64,000 nt of DNA from Prevotella sp. (GCA_017428925.1 JAFRPY010000020.1:1-64000), one strand, 5' to 3'; numbered from the stretch's first letter, positions 33,701-46,816 are shown. Notes: generated by a model not told the origin, from the letters alone. Program-made: numbers and translations.

Positions 33701-34750
33701 TTAGAAAGTTAAATGCAAATCTTTTCTAACTACATAGAATGCGGTTGTGAAGAATGCCAAAATTGTCATGCCAAGCACAAAAAGCATTCTCTTTGGTCCG
33801 GATGGCTTGATGGGGACTGATGCTCCCTTTATCATGGTGAAGGCCGGGGTGCGTTCCTGCACTTTTGCTTTGGCTGCCTGATATTGGGTGACCATGGCCG
33901 TGTAGTTGTTGTATTTCAGCTGCATGTCATTCTCCAAATCGTTTTGTTTGGCACGATAGCTTTCCAGTATTACTTCGTTGTTGGCATCAGCATAACTGCC
34001 ATAAAGGCGACGGGCCCTTTCATAACTGGATTTTGCATCTTCCATCAGTTTTCTGTAGTAATCAAGATCAGTTCTGGCTTTGCTGGTACGGTATTCGGTG
34101 ATGAAAGCCTGAAGCTTGGTACGTACTGAATCGGCAAGAGTTTTACAGATTAACGCGTCCTGAGCCTTAGTGTTGATGGAGATAACGCCAGTCTTCTTGT
34201 CGGTGCTAAGTGTGATGTTGTTACGGATCGCTTCAACGATGGCATCGTCTTTCTTTGAAAGTAAGTACGGATTGAATTGTTTGCTCTTTTTGACAACGGA
34301 ATCTTCTTTGGGAGCAAGTAATTGTTTAATGGGTGCCATCATTTTGTTCCACCAAGGGCGTTTCTGGTATTTTTTGAGATATTCATAATAGGTGGTCTTG
34401 ATTTCACCGTCTTTGCTTACTACTTTAATATTAAATAGGTCGCAGACGAATTTGTTGTCTTCCATCAAGTCGGGGTAGAGCAGGGGGGTGATGGCATCCG
34501 ACGTCTGCATGTCGCCAATGTTGAAACCCAATGATGAGGCAATGTCGCCAAGGGTTCCGCCAGACATGGGGTTGTCCAGTTCTGGTGCCATTTTGGTATT
34601 TGTTGTATAAGTGCGAGGGATGCAGATGATGTACAGGCACGAGAGGATAAAGACGATGGGAAGAACTTTCACGAAAAGCATCTTCCGCTGCCATATCTTC
34701 GAGAATACCTGACGAAGGTCGATAACCTCCAGTTCTTTATTTTCGTTCAT
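33701..34750 (-). CDS. wzz: Wzz-type chain-length regulator
   Basis: A 349-residue protein with the two-helix topology of polysaccharide co-polymerases: EVIDLRQVFSKIWQRKMLF then a transmembrane helix (about 25-45), a periplasmic domain with coiled coil (about 210-290) and a second helix (about 322-342) preceded by the Pro-rich VPIKPSGPKRM motif. There is no C-terminal Tyr-kinase domain and no kinase gene elsewhere in the locus. It should set polymer length together with Wzy and Wza. The start lies 12 bp after wza. Confidence 0.88.
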   Translation of the reverse strand: MNENKELEVIDLRQVFSKIWQRKMLFVKVLPIVFILSCLYIICIPRTYTTNTKMAPELDNPMSGGTLGDIASSLGFNIGDMQTSDAITPLLYPDLMEDNKFVCDLFNIKVVSKDGEIKTTYYEYLKKYQKRPWWNKMMAPIKQLLAPKEDSVVKKSKQFNPYLLSKKDDAIVEAIRNNITLSTDKKTGVISINTKAQDALICKTLADSVRTKLQAFITEYRTSKARTDLDYYRKLMEDAKSSYERARRLYGSYADANNEVILESYRAKQNDLENDMQLKYNNYTAMVTQYQAAKAKVQERTPAFTMIKGASVPIKPSGPKRMLFVLGMTILAFFTTAFYVVRKDLHLTF

Positions 34751-34762
34751 AATGATAATCGT

Positions 34763-37342
34763 TTATTTCAGCACATTGGCAATGGTAGCTATCATGGTCG
34801 CGATAGAGGCGGCACCGGTTCCGAGACTGATGGTTTCGGCAAGACTCATACGGGTGCGCGACTTACGGGGAACTACGATTTCGCAACCGGGCTGGGGCTT
34901 GGCCTTATGGCTGACTTTAGCCACCTTGCCGTTCATGTAAATGATGTATGCGTTGCGTTTCTTTGCATCGCTTGAGAATCCGCCGGCCTGGTCGATGTAG
35001 TAACTGGTGCTCTTACCTTTTTCGAAGGCTACGGTGTTGGGATACATAACCTCGCCGTTGATTTTTACTGTTCCGTTATACTGCGGAACGATGATGCGGT
35101 CGCCTTCGCGTAGTTCTACGTCTTCGTCGCTACCAGGATTGGCAAGCGCTTTGTCCAGTTCAATACCTACATAGTAGGTGCTTCCGATGTCGAACTTCTG
35201 TATGTCGGTGGCTGTGGTGTTCAGTTGGCTAAGTGCAGCAGCATTGGCGCTGGCGGCCAGTTCCTTCAGTCGGTTGTTCTCGGCTTCCTCACGCTGCTTC
35301 TTCAATACGGCTTCCATGCGCAGACGCTCAGCCTCGTTGATGCGGCGCTCCAAACGGGCTCCTTTCACATAAGCAAGGTCGTTCACACCACCAGCAGCCT
35401 GAATAAGGTCGCTCAGGCGTGACTTGCGTTTCGAAAGTGTGTAAGTGCCTTCGAACATCACCTCGCCCCTTACTTCAACATTCTGCTGTTTGTTGAAACC
35501 AGGACTTTTGCGGACGTAGACCTCATCGAACGGCTGAAGCTTAAACCCGTTTTCACCATCGATGACGAAACCGTCTTTGAGCGAGAAGCTATAAGTGCGA
35601 GCGATGATGCTGTCGGTTGTAGTGGCAGATGGATTGACAACTCTTCGGGCAACGTCGACTTTCACCGTCGAGGCCGTCTGTTTCAGTCCTCCAGCCTGGA
35701 GTACGAAGTCTTCAAGCGTTTCGTTGGCAGCATATTTGTAGATGCCAGGATAGTGTACTTCGCCGTGGATGGTGATGGTCTGTTCTTCCATCATCTCCTG
35801 TTTGGTGGGGATGAAGAGTACGTCATTGGCTTGCATGGGCACATCGGGCACATTGCCGTTGAGGATTCCTTCAACATCAACGGAAATTACTTCGAGTGTA
35901 CGGTCAGGGCGCATACGGTGCATAACGGCATGTGGGGTAAATGCCTCTTCTTTCAGTCCTTCAGCACTTTCCAGTAAGGTGCGAACGCTGTTGATTTGTC
36001 CGCCCACCTCATATTTGCCAGGACGGAATACGGCGCCTTTCAACTCCACCATATTAGAAAAGCGTGTCAGGATGGAGTCGACGCTAACAGAGTCTTGGTC
36101 GGAAAGCTGGAACGAACTGAAATCAAACTCCTCGATGCTGTGAACGGAGTATTCGCGGCCAGTCTTACGGATAAGGCGCACTTGCTTGGTATAAGCATCA
36201 CCAGTAAAACCACCTGCATATTTGAGCAATGAGCTGACGCTCTCGTTTTTGCGCATTTCGTAGAACATGGGGCGCTTTACTTTACCCGAGATATTCACCA
36301 GGCAGTCGTAAGGACCGACCACAATAACATCATTGTCGGCCAGACGAACATTGCCCGTAAGTTTTCCGTTCAAGATATAATCATAGATATCCACGACGGT
36401 AACCAGTTGGTTGTTTCTGTATACCTTGATGTTACGGAGCGTTCCGAGGTCGTTGGTGCCGCCTGCCATATAAAGCGCATGGAAGACGGTGGCGAAAGCC
36501 GAAAGGGTATAAGTACCGGGCGTTTTCACTTCACCCATTACATTAACCATAATGGTGCGAGTCTGGCCAACGGTCAATCTAATCTGGCTGCTGCTATAGC
36601 GACTGCCAAGCGTTGAGCGCAGGTGGGCATTGGCTTGGCTGACAGTCATTCCGCTGACGTTGACAGGTCCATAACCTTCAATGGTGACTGTACCATCGGG
36701 TGATACGGTGCTCTGAACAGTCTTCTGAGAAGCACCATAGATATCGATGAACACGGCATCGCCAGGGCCGAGACGGTAGTTTTGTGGCGTGGCAATGTTC
36801 ATGTTTGGCTCAAAAGAGAGTTCCTTGTTGTTGAAGATATCCCGTCCGAACACTTTTTTCTTGTTCTTGTCGCGTTCGGCAATGAGCTGTTCAAGCATGG
36901 CTGTGGTATCGGGGACAAAGCCGTTCAGCTCCTGTTGCATCAAGAGCCAGTCTTCGTTGGTTTCGTCGTATACAACGCTTCCCGTCCTCGGCGTGAGGTC
37001 CTTGATGCGATACATGGGAGTATTGTCCTGAGTGGTTTCATAGTCCTCGCGCGTCTTTCCGTTGGGTTGTCTTGAGCGGTCGTCAGTATTTTGGGTGTTG
37101 TTTGAAATGTTCCCCAAACCGCTGCTCTTTGCCTCTCGCTCATATTTGTCTCTCACTCTGCGGATTTGCTGGATGTCAACCCCGCGTTGCATGAGTTTTG
37201 TGACAATCTGTCTTTGTGATGTTCCTGCCGCATGCTCTTTCACAACTAACTGCATCACTTGCTCGTCTGTCATAGTAGACTGTGCAAAGAGGTGGGTTGA
37301 GCAGAAAGCACAAAGCAGTGCCAGTATGATGATTTTTTTCAT
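34763..37342 (-). CDS. wza: Wza-type polysaccharide export outer-membrane protein, multi-SLBB
   Basis: An 859-residue exported protein with signal peptide (IIILALLCAFCSTHLFAQ). After an N-terminal helical region (MTDEQVMQLVVKEHAAG) the Poly_export core is seen: NYRLGPGDAVFIDIYG and VSPDGTVTIEGYGPVNVSG. Several SLBB units follow (VNVMGEVKTPGTYTL, VNISGKVKRPMFYEM, VELKGAVFRPGKYEV, IHGEVHYPGIYKY, EVRGEVMFEGTYTL, KINGEVMYPNTVAF), about six in all. A C-terminal hydrophobic segment (ISLGTGAASIATMIATIA) may be the membrane-spanning helix. It forms the outer-membrane gate for the polysaccharide and starts the nine-gene operon. The long form with many SLBB units is usual in Bacteroidota. Confidence 0.93.
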   Translation of the reverse strand: MKKIIILALLCAFCSTHLFAQSTMTDEQVMQLVVKEHAAGTSQRQIVTKLMQRGVDIQQIRRVRDKYEREAKSSGLGNISNNTQNTDDRSRQPNGKTREDYETTQDNTPMYRIKDLTPRTGSVVYDETNEDWLLMQQELNGFVPDTTAMLEQLIAERDKNKKKVFGRDIFNNKELSFEPNMNIATPQNYRLGPGDAVFIDIYGASQKTVQSTVSPDGTVTIEGYGPVNVSGMTVSQANAHLRSTLGSRYSSSQIRLTVGQTRTIMVNVMGEVKTPGTYTLSAFATVFHALYMAGGTNDLGTLRNIKVYRNNQLVTVVDIYDYILNGKLTGNVRLADNDVIVVGPYDCLVNISGKVKRPMFYEMRKNESVSSLLKYAGGFTGDAYTKQVRLIRKTGREYSVHSIEEFDFSSFQLSDQDSVSVDSILTRFSNMVELKGAVFRPGKYEVGGQINSVRTLLESAEGLKEEAFTPHAVMHRMRPDRTLEVISVDVEGILNGNVPDVPMQANDVLFIPTKQEMMEEQTITIHGEVHYPGIYKYAANETLEDFVLQAGGLKQTASTVKVDVARRVVNPSATTTDSIIARTYSFSLKDGFVIDGENGFKLQPFDEVYVRKSPGFNKQQNVEVRGEVMFEGTYTLSKRKSRLSDLIQAAGGVNDLAYVKGARLERRINEAERLRMEAVLKKQREEAENNRLKELAASANAAALSQLNTTATDIQKFDIGSTYYVGIELDKALANPGSDEDVELREGDRIIVPQYNGTVKINGEVMYPNTVAFEKGKSTSYYIDQAGGFSSDAKKRNAYIIYMNGKVAKVSHKAKPQPGCEIVVPRKSRTRMSLAETISLGTGAASIATMIATIANVLK

Positions 37343-37423
37343 AATGCAACATTATTGTTTTTAAAATATATAACCCCAAAATGGCCATTTTATTGCTAAA
37401 GCATATATTTTTTCCCTTTTTTC

Positions 37424-37454
37424 TTTGATGTATCGGAAAAAAACATTAGTTTTG
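37424..37454 (+). promoter_or_regulatory. ssrA promoter
   Basis: TTTG at 37424-37427, 19-bp spacer, TAGTTTTG at 37447-37454, and mature tmRNA begins at 37478. The wza start is divergent at 37342; the region between shows no gene. Confidence 0.75.
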
Positions 37455-37477
37455 CACCCACTTTTCATGCTATTAAT

Positions 37478-37876
37478 GGGGTTGACTGGATTTGACAGCA
37501 GGCCGAGATGGTATGTAAGCACGCGGAGCGTTGGCTAGTGGCTCCTAAAACCTACGAGTCGTCAAAATTTATCTGGCAACAACAACTATGCTCTCGCTGC
37601 CTGATCGAAGTACAGTAGATCACTGGCTTAATTCTGCCACCAGGTGACAGAACGAGACGTCGCTCAGATGCCGTTTTTCCGAGGCTTTCTGATTCAGCGG
37701 CGCAGCAATATCGGGAATAGCCGGCAATGGCCTCGCATTGTAGGTGAAATCTTAGGGGATAAGGCTGTGGTTGGTGGCCTGGGTCTTGCCACAGCACGAA
37801 AATCAAGGCCAGGATAAGCGTGTAGAAAGCGTATGGTTTCCCTGTTTGGACGAGGGTTCGACTCCCTCCAGCTCCA
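37478..37876 (+). ncRNA. ssrA: transfer-messenger RNA (tmRNA), tag GNNNYALAA
   Basis: The 5' end GGGGTTGACTGG pairs with the 3' end CCAGCTCC to form the tRNA-like acceptor stem, and GGGTTCGACTCCC is the T-arm. The tag frame at 37575-37604 reads GGC AAC AAC AAC TAT GCT CTC GCT GCC TGA, that is GNNNYALAA and stop, with the usual C-terminal ALAA degron. CCA is not encoded (ACAA follows), as is common in this phylum. The RNA rescues ribosomes stalled on broken messages. Ends are placed from the acceptor stem and could shift by one or two bases. Apparent reading frames inside are not genes. Confidence 0.96.
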
Positions 37877-38010
37877 CAAAATTGTAAATCGTAAGATTTG
37901 ATGCTTCCAAAGCCTTTTGTCGACAAGTGTTTTTGTTACAAATAATGCAGTTATTTGTATCATTGTCGGAAGAGAAGTTGCAGAGAGACGAAATTACCTT
38001 TTTATTTTTG

Positions 38011-38018
38011 TACCTTTG
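38011..38018 (+). promoter_or_regulatory. -7 box of the GH97 gene
   Basis: TACCTTTG, 26 bp upstream of the start at 38045. The -33 region is T-rich without a clear TTTG at the right distance. Confidence 0.5.
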
Positions 38019-38044
38019 TAATCCAATTTTATAGTAGGTTAATA

Positions 38045-41967
<3,923 letters not shown>

Positions 41968-41988
41968 TCCGTTATAGTATCGTATATA

Positions 41989-42037
41989 AGCACAGGGTTT
42001 TAATTCTCTCGGCGGGAAGGTTGCCCTGTGCTTTTTG
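41989..42037 (+). terminator. rho-independent terminator after the two-domain esterase
   Basis: AGCACAGGG (41989-41997) pairs with CCCTGTGCT (42024-42032), followed by TTTTT. The next gene starts at 42066, so expression of the downstream esterase may be reduced relative to the upstream one. Confidence 0.8.
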
Positions 42038-42065
42038 TCCCGTTCTTTCTTTTTTATCTACAACA

Positions 42066-43244
42066 ATGATAATGAAAACTACCAGAATCGTGCTGGCCTT
42101 TATGCTATCGGCCTTTTTCTGCTCTCAGGCTGCGGCTCAGCCGTTCCAGAGGGAGAGTTTCCCTGATGGCTCCTTCTCCCCGGTGACCAATATTAACCGC
42201 GGTTCCTATCCGCGTGTGCTTTCCGATAACTCGGTGATGTTCCGGGTGAATGCGCCTCAGGCCCAGCAAGTGCAGATTGATTTGGGCGGCGTCAAGTATG
42301 ATATGGTGAAGTCGGAAGACGGAGCCTGGAAGGTAACTACTAAGCCGCAAGTGCCGGGTTTCCACTACTATTTCTTGATTGTCGATGGCGTTTCTGTAGC
42401 CGATCCAGCCAGTCAATCGTTTTATGGCTGTAGCCGGTGGTCGAGTGCCATCGAGATTCCTGAGGCAGGAATGGAAGACTTTGAAGTGAAAGCAGTTCCT
42501 CATGGCGATGTGCGTACCGTCTATTACTATTCCAAGGTTGAGGAGGCTTGGCGCCCGCTGATGGTGTATACTCCCGCCGGTTATAATGAGGGCAGCCAAG
42601 ATTATCCCGTGGTGTATATCCAGCATGGTGGCGGTGAGGACCATCGCGGTTGGATGGAGCAGGGGAGAACTGCCCAGATTATGGACAATCTGATAGCCTC
42701 CGGCAAGGCGGTTCCAATGATAGTGGTAAGCTCCAATAGCAATGTCCGCTCTCGCAATGGCGGCTTTAGCGGCGGCTATAGCTGGCAGGGAATGCAGGCC
42801 TTCCGTAGCGAGCTTCTTGAGAATGTTGTGCCGTTTGTAGAGAAGAACTATCGCACCAAGCGCGACCGCAAGAGCCGGGCCATGTGTGGGCTCTCGATGG
42901 GTGGTGGTCAGTCATTCTACATCGGTTTGCGCGACCCAGAGGTGTTTGCCAATGTCGGCGTGTTCTCCACCGGAATGTTTGGCGGAATCCGTGGCGCTTC
43001 CAAATTCGATCTGGAAACCGAAGTCCCCGGCATTCTTACCGACACCAAGACTTTCAATAAGCAGTTCGACGTATTCTTCTTGAGTTGTGGTGAGCAAGAC
43101 TCCCGAATCGGTTATACTCGCGAGATTGTGAAGAAGATGCACGACGGTGGCGTCGAGGTGCGTTTCAATTCCTATCCCGGTGATCATGAGTGGCAGGTGT
43201 GGCGTAAGTCGCTCCATGAGTTTGCCCAGTACTTGTTCAAGTAG
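42066..43244 (+). CDS. CE1-like esterase with N-terminal E-set domain
   Basis: About 392 residues; ATG at 42066 or 42072 (MKTTRIVLAFMLSAFF) begins a signal peptide, and an earlier in-frame start inside the previous gene is rejected. The E-set region (SVMFRVNAPQAQQVQIDLGG, VPGFHYYFLIVDG) is followed by an esterase-D-like domain with VVYIQHGGGEDHRGW, MCGLSMGGGQS (Ser about 277) and PGDHEWQVWRKSL (His about 373). It is a paralogue of domain two of the previous gene and most likely a feruloyl or acetyl-xylan esterase. Adjacent paralogues suggest different ester preferences. Confidence 0.87.
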   Translation: MIMKTTRIVLAFMLSAFFCSQAAAQPFQRESFPDGSFSPVTNINRGSYPRVLSDNSVMFRVNAPQAQQVQIDLGGVKYDMVKSEDGAWKVTTKPQVPGFHYYFLIVDGVSVADPASQSFYGCSRWSSAIEIPEAGMEDFEVKAVPHGDVRTVYYYSKVEEAWRPLMVYTPAGYNEGSQDYPVVYIQHGGGEDHRGWMEQGRTAQIMDNLIASGKAVPMIVVSSNSNVRSRNGGFSGGYSWQGMQAFRSELLENVVPFVEKNYRTKRDRKSRAMCGLSMGGGQSFYIGLRDPEVFANVGVFSTGMFGGIRGASKFDLETEVPGILTDTKTFNKQFDVFFLSCGEQDSRIGYTREIVKKMHDGGVEVRFNSYPGDHEWQVWRKSLHEFAQYLFK

Positions 43245-43261
43245 TATTCCGACGGGTGAGA

Positions 43262-43861
43262 ATGAAGAAGATAGTGTTCCTCCACGGCTTCTTTGCCAGT
43301 GGCCAGTGCATTCCAGCAATGGCATTGCGCGAAGCCTTTATGGGAAAGGCAGAGGTGCTAACGCCCGACCTGCCGATGCTCCCTCACAAGGCCCTCGAAC
43401 TGATTCGTGAGCTTTGCGACCAAGAGCATCCCGACCTGCTTGTGGGGAACAGCTGCGGAGCGTTCTACGCCCAGATGGTGGCTCCTGTTGCGGGCATTCC
43501 TGCCTTGCTTGGAAATCCCCATTTTCAGATGACCGAGTTCCTCAAATCGCGTATTGGTGAGCACCAGTACAAGTCGCCTCGAAAAGACGGCAACCAGACG
43601 TTTTTCATCGACGAGGCCCTGATAGAGGAGTTCGCCGAGGTGGAAGCCATCCAGTTCAACAGCTGCACTCCCAGTTTCAGCAATCACGTCTGGGGCTTGT
43701 TTGGCGAGCATGACACGCTGGCTCATTTCGAGCCGCTTTTCCTTAAGCACTACACCCATTCGTTCCACTTCCCTGGTAACCACACCCCTACGGCCGAAGA
43801 AGTAAAAAAGTGGTATGTTCCGCTGGCCGAGAAGATGCTGGATGACCAGATGATTACGTAA
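43262..43861 (+). CDS. YqiA/YcfP-like alpha/beta-fold esterase
   Basis: About 199 residues, cytosolic (no signal peptide), starting MKKIVFLHGFFASGQC, with an alternative start two codons earlier. LLVGNSCGAFYAQM has the nucleophile-elbow position as G-N-S-C-G, slightly different from the usual G-S-S-L-G of the YqiA family; VWGLFGEHDTLAH gives the acid and FPGNHTP the histidine. The substrate is unknown, probably small acyl esters. It lies between secreted esterase genes and might handle products taken up by the cell, which is inference from location. Confidence 0.7.
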   Translation: MKKIVFLHGFFASGQCIPAMALREAFMGKAEVLTPDLPMLPHKALELIRELCDQEHPDLLVGNSCGAFYAQMVAPVAGIPALLGNPHFQMTEFLKSRIGEHQYKSPRKDGNQTFFIDEALIEEFAEVEAIQFNSCTPSFSNHVWGLFGEHDTLAHFEPLFLKHYTHSFHFPGNHTPTAEEVKKWYVPLAEKMLDDQMIT

Positions 43862-43915
43862 CAAACCTATTATCAATCGATTCTATAATTTATTTTTCTA
43901 TAACCCAAACTTATT

Positions 43916-45451
43916 ATGAAAAAACTGTTATTACCATTGCTGCTCTTCGTGGCAGCATCTGCCCAGGCGGCAGAAAACCCCGTGTTAACTATCGAAGGTG
44001 GTCAGGTGCAGGGCATCTTGGCCGACGACCATCCCGACGTGTTTGTCTATCGTGGCATTCCCTATGCTGCTCCTCCCATCCGCGAGAATCGTTGGAAAGC
44101 CCCGCAGCCCGTTGTGCCTTGGAAGGGAGTGAAGATTTGCGACACCTTCGGACGTCCCAGTTATCAGGCTATCCAATATACTGGTGGCTACTACACAGAG
44201 TGGGGCTATGGCAAGGAGGCTGCTTTCAGCGAGGACTGCCTCTATCTGAATGTATGGACCAAGGCTCCCGGACAGGTTAACAAAAAACTGCCCGTTGCTC
44301 TTTGGATTCACGGTGGTGGTTATCGTGAGGGCTTCGGTTCCGAGCCTGAGTTCGACGGACAGGAGTGGGGTGCCAAGGACGTGGTGCTCGTCAGCATCAA
44401 CTACCGCCTCGGCATCTTCGGATTCCTCTGTCATCCGGCACTCGCTGAGGAGAGTCCCAACAAGGTTTCTGGCAACTATGGTATTCTCGACCAGATTGAA
44501 GCCCTGAAGTGGATTAAGAAGAATATCGCCCAGTTTGGTGGAGACCCCAACAACGTAACCATCTTCGGACAGAGTGCCGGTGGTGGCAGCGTGCGCACCC
44601 TTTGTGAGAGTCCGCTGGCCCGTGGTCTGTTCCGCAAGGCTGTCATCATGAGTGCCCAGGGACTTGCAATTCCCAATCCTAACGGCAGCGGCATGATGGG
44701 TGGCCGTTACGGTGGTGGTTCAATTGAGGATGCTGCCAACAATACCAAGAAGATGTTCGACTGGGCCGGCCTGACCGACCTGCAGAAGATGCGCCAGGCC
44801 AGCACCGAGACCGTCTTTGCGTTGCCTACGATTTATCAGCAGGTAAACAATCCCGCTCCACAGGGTGGTGGCATGATGGGCATGATGCGCATGGGAATGG
44901 GCTTTATGCCGATGCTCGACGGTTATGTCAGTGTGAAGAGTTTCGATGATGCTACCCGCGGGGGCACGTTGGCCGACGTACCTTATATGATTGGCTACAC
45001 CCTGAATGATATGGGTAACATGGCACCCAATATTGCAGAGTTCTGCAAGGTTCGCGCCCAGAAGGGCGGCAAGGCATGGGCTTACGAGTTTGCCCGTCCG
45101 TTGCCCGACGATGGTTCCCATCCCGAGGTGACTCAGCGTCTGAAGGGAGCCTTCCACTCCAGCGACCTCTGGTTCGTGTTCAAGAGTCTGAAGCATTGCT
45201 GGCGCCCCTGGACGAAGGGCGACTGGGACCTCTCTGAGAAGATGCTCACAGCATGGACCAACTTCGCCAAGTACAGCGACCCCAACGGTCCCAAGGGTGG
45301 TGCGTGGGCGCCATGCACCGAGAAGTATCCTAACTTCATGGTGTTCAAACTGAATGAAAGCGACGCAGAGGCCTCCTATTTCGGCACTCCAGAAACCGCT
45401 CCCCAGCCGCAAGGCTTCGGCGGATTTGGTGGCTTCGGCAGAAGGAACTGA
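43916..45451 (+). CDS. secreted type-B carboxylesterase
   Basis: A 511-residue protein with signal peptide (LLLPLLLFVAASAQAA). FRGIPYAAPP-like entry (VYRGIPYAAPPIRENRW), EDCLYLNVWTK, LWIHGGGYREG (oxyanion hole) and VTIFGQSAGGGSV (Ser about 220) are diagnostic of carboxylesterase type B (CE10-like). The final acid and histidine fall in the C-terminal third (FHSSDLWFVF). A Met-rich loop (GGGMMGMMRMGMGFMPM, about 321-337) and a Gly/Phe-rich tail (GFGGFGGFGRRN) are uncommon. It ends the esterase cluster and probably removes acyl groups from plant-derived compounds; exact substrate unknown. Confidence 0.88.
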   Translation: MKKLLLPLLLFVAASAQAAENPVLTIEGGQVQGILADDHPDVFVYRGIPYAAPPIRENRWKAPQPVVPWKGVKICDTFGRPSYQAIQYTGGYYTEWGYGKEAAFSEDCLYLNVWTKAPGQVNKKLPVALWIHGGGYREGFGSEPEFDGQEWGAKDVVLVSINYRLGIFGFLCHPALAEESPNKVSGNYGILDQIEALKWIKKNIAQFGGDPNNVTIFGQSAGGGSVRTLCESPLARGLFRKAVIMSAQGLAIPNPNGSGMMGGRYGGGSIEDAANNTKKMFDWAGLTDLQKMRQASTETVFALPTIYQQVNNPAPQGGGMMGMMRMGMGFMPMLDGYVSVKSFDDATRGGTLADVPYMIGYTLNDMGNMAPNIAEFCKVRAQKGGKAWAYEFARPLPDDGSHPEVTQRLKGAFHSSDLWFVFKSLKHCWRPWTKGDWDLSEKMLTAWTNFAKYSDPNGPKGGAWAPCTEKYPNFMVFKLNESDAEASYFGTPETAPQPQGFGGFGGFGRRN

Positions 45452-45505
45452 TATGGTTGTTTCCTAGCCTCTGTCATATGCCTCGCAAGAGGACTCTGGG
45501 GAATC

Positions 45506-46000
45506 TCAGCAATGGGGCTCCCCTATTATTGTTACTACCAACTTTCTTGCTCCACCATAATTCCTATACTCACAAAGGTAGATGCCCTGCCAGGTTCCCA
45601 TATTCAGGTGTCCGTTGGTAATAGGGATGGTCAGACTCACACCACTCAGAGTTGACTTTGCATGAGCCGGCATGTCATCGGCACCCTCCAAGGTATGTAG
45701 ATACTCTGGTTGATTCTGACTTTGTCGAAATCCTCCTCGCTCGGAAGAGTTGATGCAAGCACCACTCTTCTCTCGCTCGTTTGTCATTTCAGGGACGAGC
45801 CGATTGAAAATGGTTTCCATATCTATCCGAACATCAATATCTGCGTTTTCATTGATGCTCAGTCCACAACTTGTATGCTTGCAGAATATATTCATGATGC
45901 CCGTTTTAGGCAACTTGGGTAACTGACTCAGTACCTCGCTGGTCACTAAATGGAATCCGCGAGACTTAGGTTTTAGGGTTATCTCTACTTGCTCAATCAT
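45506..46000 (-). CDS. yjbQ: YjbQ-family protein with an internal insertion
   Basis: About 164 residues from MIEQVEITLKPKS; family members are near 135. FCKHTSCGLSINENADIDV, DDMPAHAKSTLSG and VSLTIPITNGHLNMGTWQGIYLCEYRN are the conserved YjbQ/UPF0047 blocks with the metal-binding His/Cys region. E. coli YjbQ has weak thiamine-phosphate synthase activity; physiological role is unclear. Residues about 72-98 (TNEREKSGACINSSERGG and following) are an insertion between LVPE and YLHTLEG, and its DNA contains a GAAGAGT/ACTCTTC inverted repeat (45744-45770). The insertion keeps the frame. An earlier start at 46036 is possible but overlaps the promoter-like divergent region. Confidence 0.8.
   Translation of the reverse strand: MIEQVEITLKPKSRGFHLVTSEVLSQLPKLPKTGIMNIFCKHTSCGLSINENADIDVRIDMETIFNRLVPEMTNEREKSGACINSSERGGFRQSQNQPEYLHTLEGADDMPAHAKSTLSGVSLTIPITNGHLNMGTWQGIYLCEYRNYGGARKLVVTIIGEPHC
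45744..45770. repeat. inverted repeat within the yjbQ insertion
   Basis: GAAGAGT (45744-45750) and ACTCTTC (45764-45770) are perfect complements across a 13-base loop, and CGCTCG occurs on both sides. The region codes for the extra residues of YjbQ, so a palindromic element appears to have been inserted in frame. Confidence 0.45.
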
Positions 46001-46086
46001 AAACATTCCTAAATATGACTGCAAAAATACGAACAATCGAGCAAAATTGTGTAAATTTGCATGTTCATTTAATAGTATTTAGCGAT

Positions 46087-46314
46087 ATGCCGTATATTAG
46101 AATTAAAGCCTATCCCAAAGATCAGGCAACAAAAGAGAAGGTAGTAGAGGCCATCAATAAGGCTTTTGTGGATAATTGGGGCTGTCCTCCCCAGGCCATT
46201 AGTATATCCATCGAAGAGGTGGCTCCTGAAGATTGGGTTGAGACAGTAGAGACAGCAGAGATAGAGCCTAATGCTGACAAGATGCTTGTCTTGAACGGCG
46301 AAAAGAAGTATTGA
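46087..46314 (+). CDS. 4-oxalocrotonate tautomerase-family protein
   Basis: About 75 residues from MPYIRIKAYPKDQATKEK. After removal of Met the N-terminal proline is the catalytic base of the tautomerase superfamily, and INKAFVDNWGCPPQAISISIEEV and PEDW match the usual pattern. The product tautomerises enol/keto acids; the natural substrate is unknown. The ATG at 46087 is preferred over an upstream in-frame start since it places Pro at position 2. Confidence 0.85.
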   Translation: MPYIRIKAYPKDQATKEKVVEAINKAFVDNWGCPPQAISISIEEVAPEDWVETVETAEIEPNADKMLVLNGEKKY

Positions 46315-46343
46315 AGGGCTATCTGCCTAAAGCCCCTGCAATA

Positions 46344-46810
46344 ATGAAGAAGATTATAAATCCTTGGCGCAACCATACTGAGTACAATTGCTTTGGCTGT
46401 TGTCCTGACAATCCCATTGGGCTTCACATGGAGTTCTATGAGGATGGTGACTATATTGTGACAAATGGCATCCCGAAAAGAACTATCAGGGGTGGGTAAA
46501 CACCATGCACGGCGGCATTCTGAGTACACTGATTGACGAAGTGTGCGGATGGGTGGTCACACGTAAGTTACAGACCAGTGGCTATACCGTACAACTGAAC
46601 GTAAAGTTCAAGAAAGCCATTCCGACTACCGAATCAGAATTGACGATACGAGCTAAAGTATCGAAACAAGTGCGGAATCTGGTGTATATCAATGCGGAGA
46701 TAGCCAATTCAAAGGGCGAACTCTGCAACGAGGGCGAAGCCATATACTTTCTGATGAATCAGGAGAAGGCTAAGGAAATGGGATTCATTTATTGTGACGT
46801 AGAAGAATAG
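46344..46810 (+). pseudogene. PaaI-family hotdog thioesterase, frameshifted
   Basis: Two frames together encode one thioesterase. The first part runs MKKIINPWRNHTEYNC then CFGCCPDNPIGLHMEF, and the second NTMHGGILSTLIDEVCGW followed by VQLNVKFKKAIPT. The frames join if one base is added near 46462-46465 (ACAAAT to ACAAAAT), giving VTKWHPEKNYQGWVNTMHGG, which is the family's expected sequence. HGG and the DE pair of the hotdog active site are intact. The loss is a single base in an A run, so it may be a real mutation or a sequencing error. As read, the first frame stops at 46499. Confidence 0.8.
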
Positions 46811-46816
46811 ACAAAT

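Noticed and set aside
37552-37963. Two reverse-strand frames, and a forward region, inside 37478-37876
   Set aside because: They lie in the tmRNA gene; the acceptor stem, T-arm and tag codons explain the sequence.
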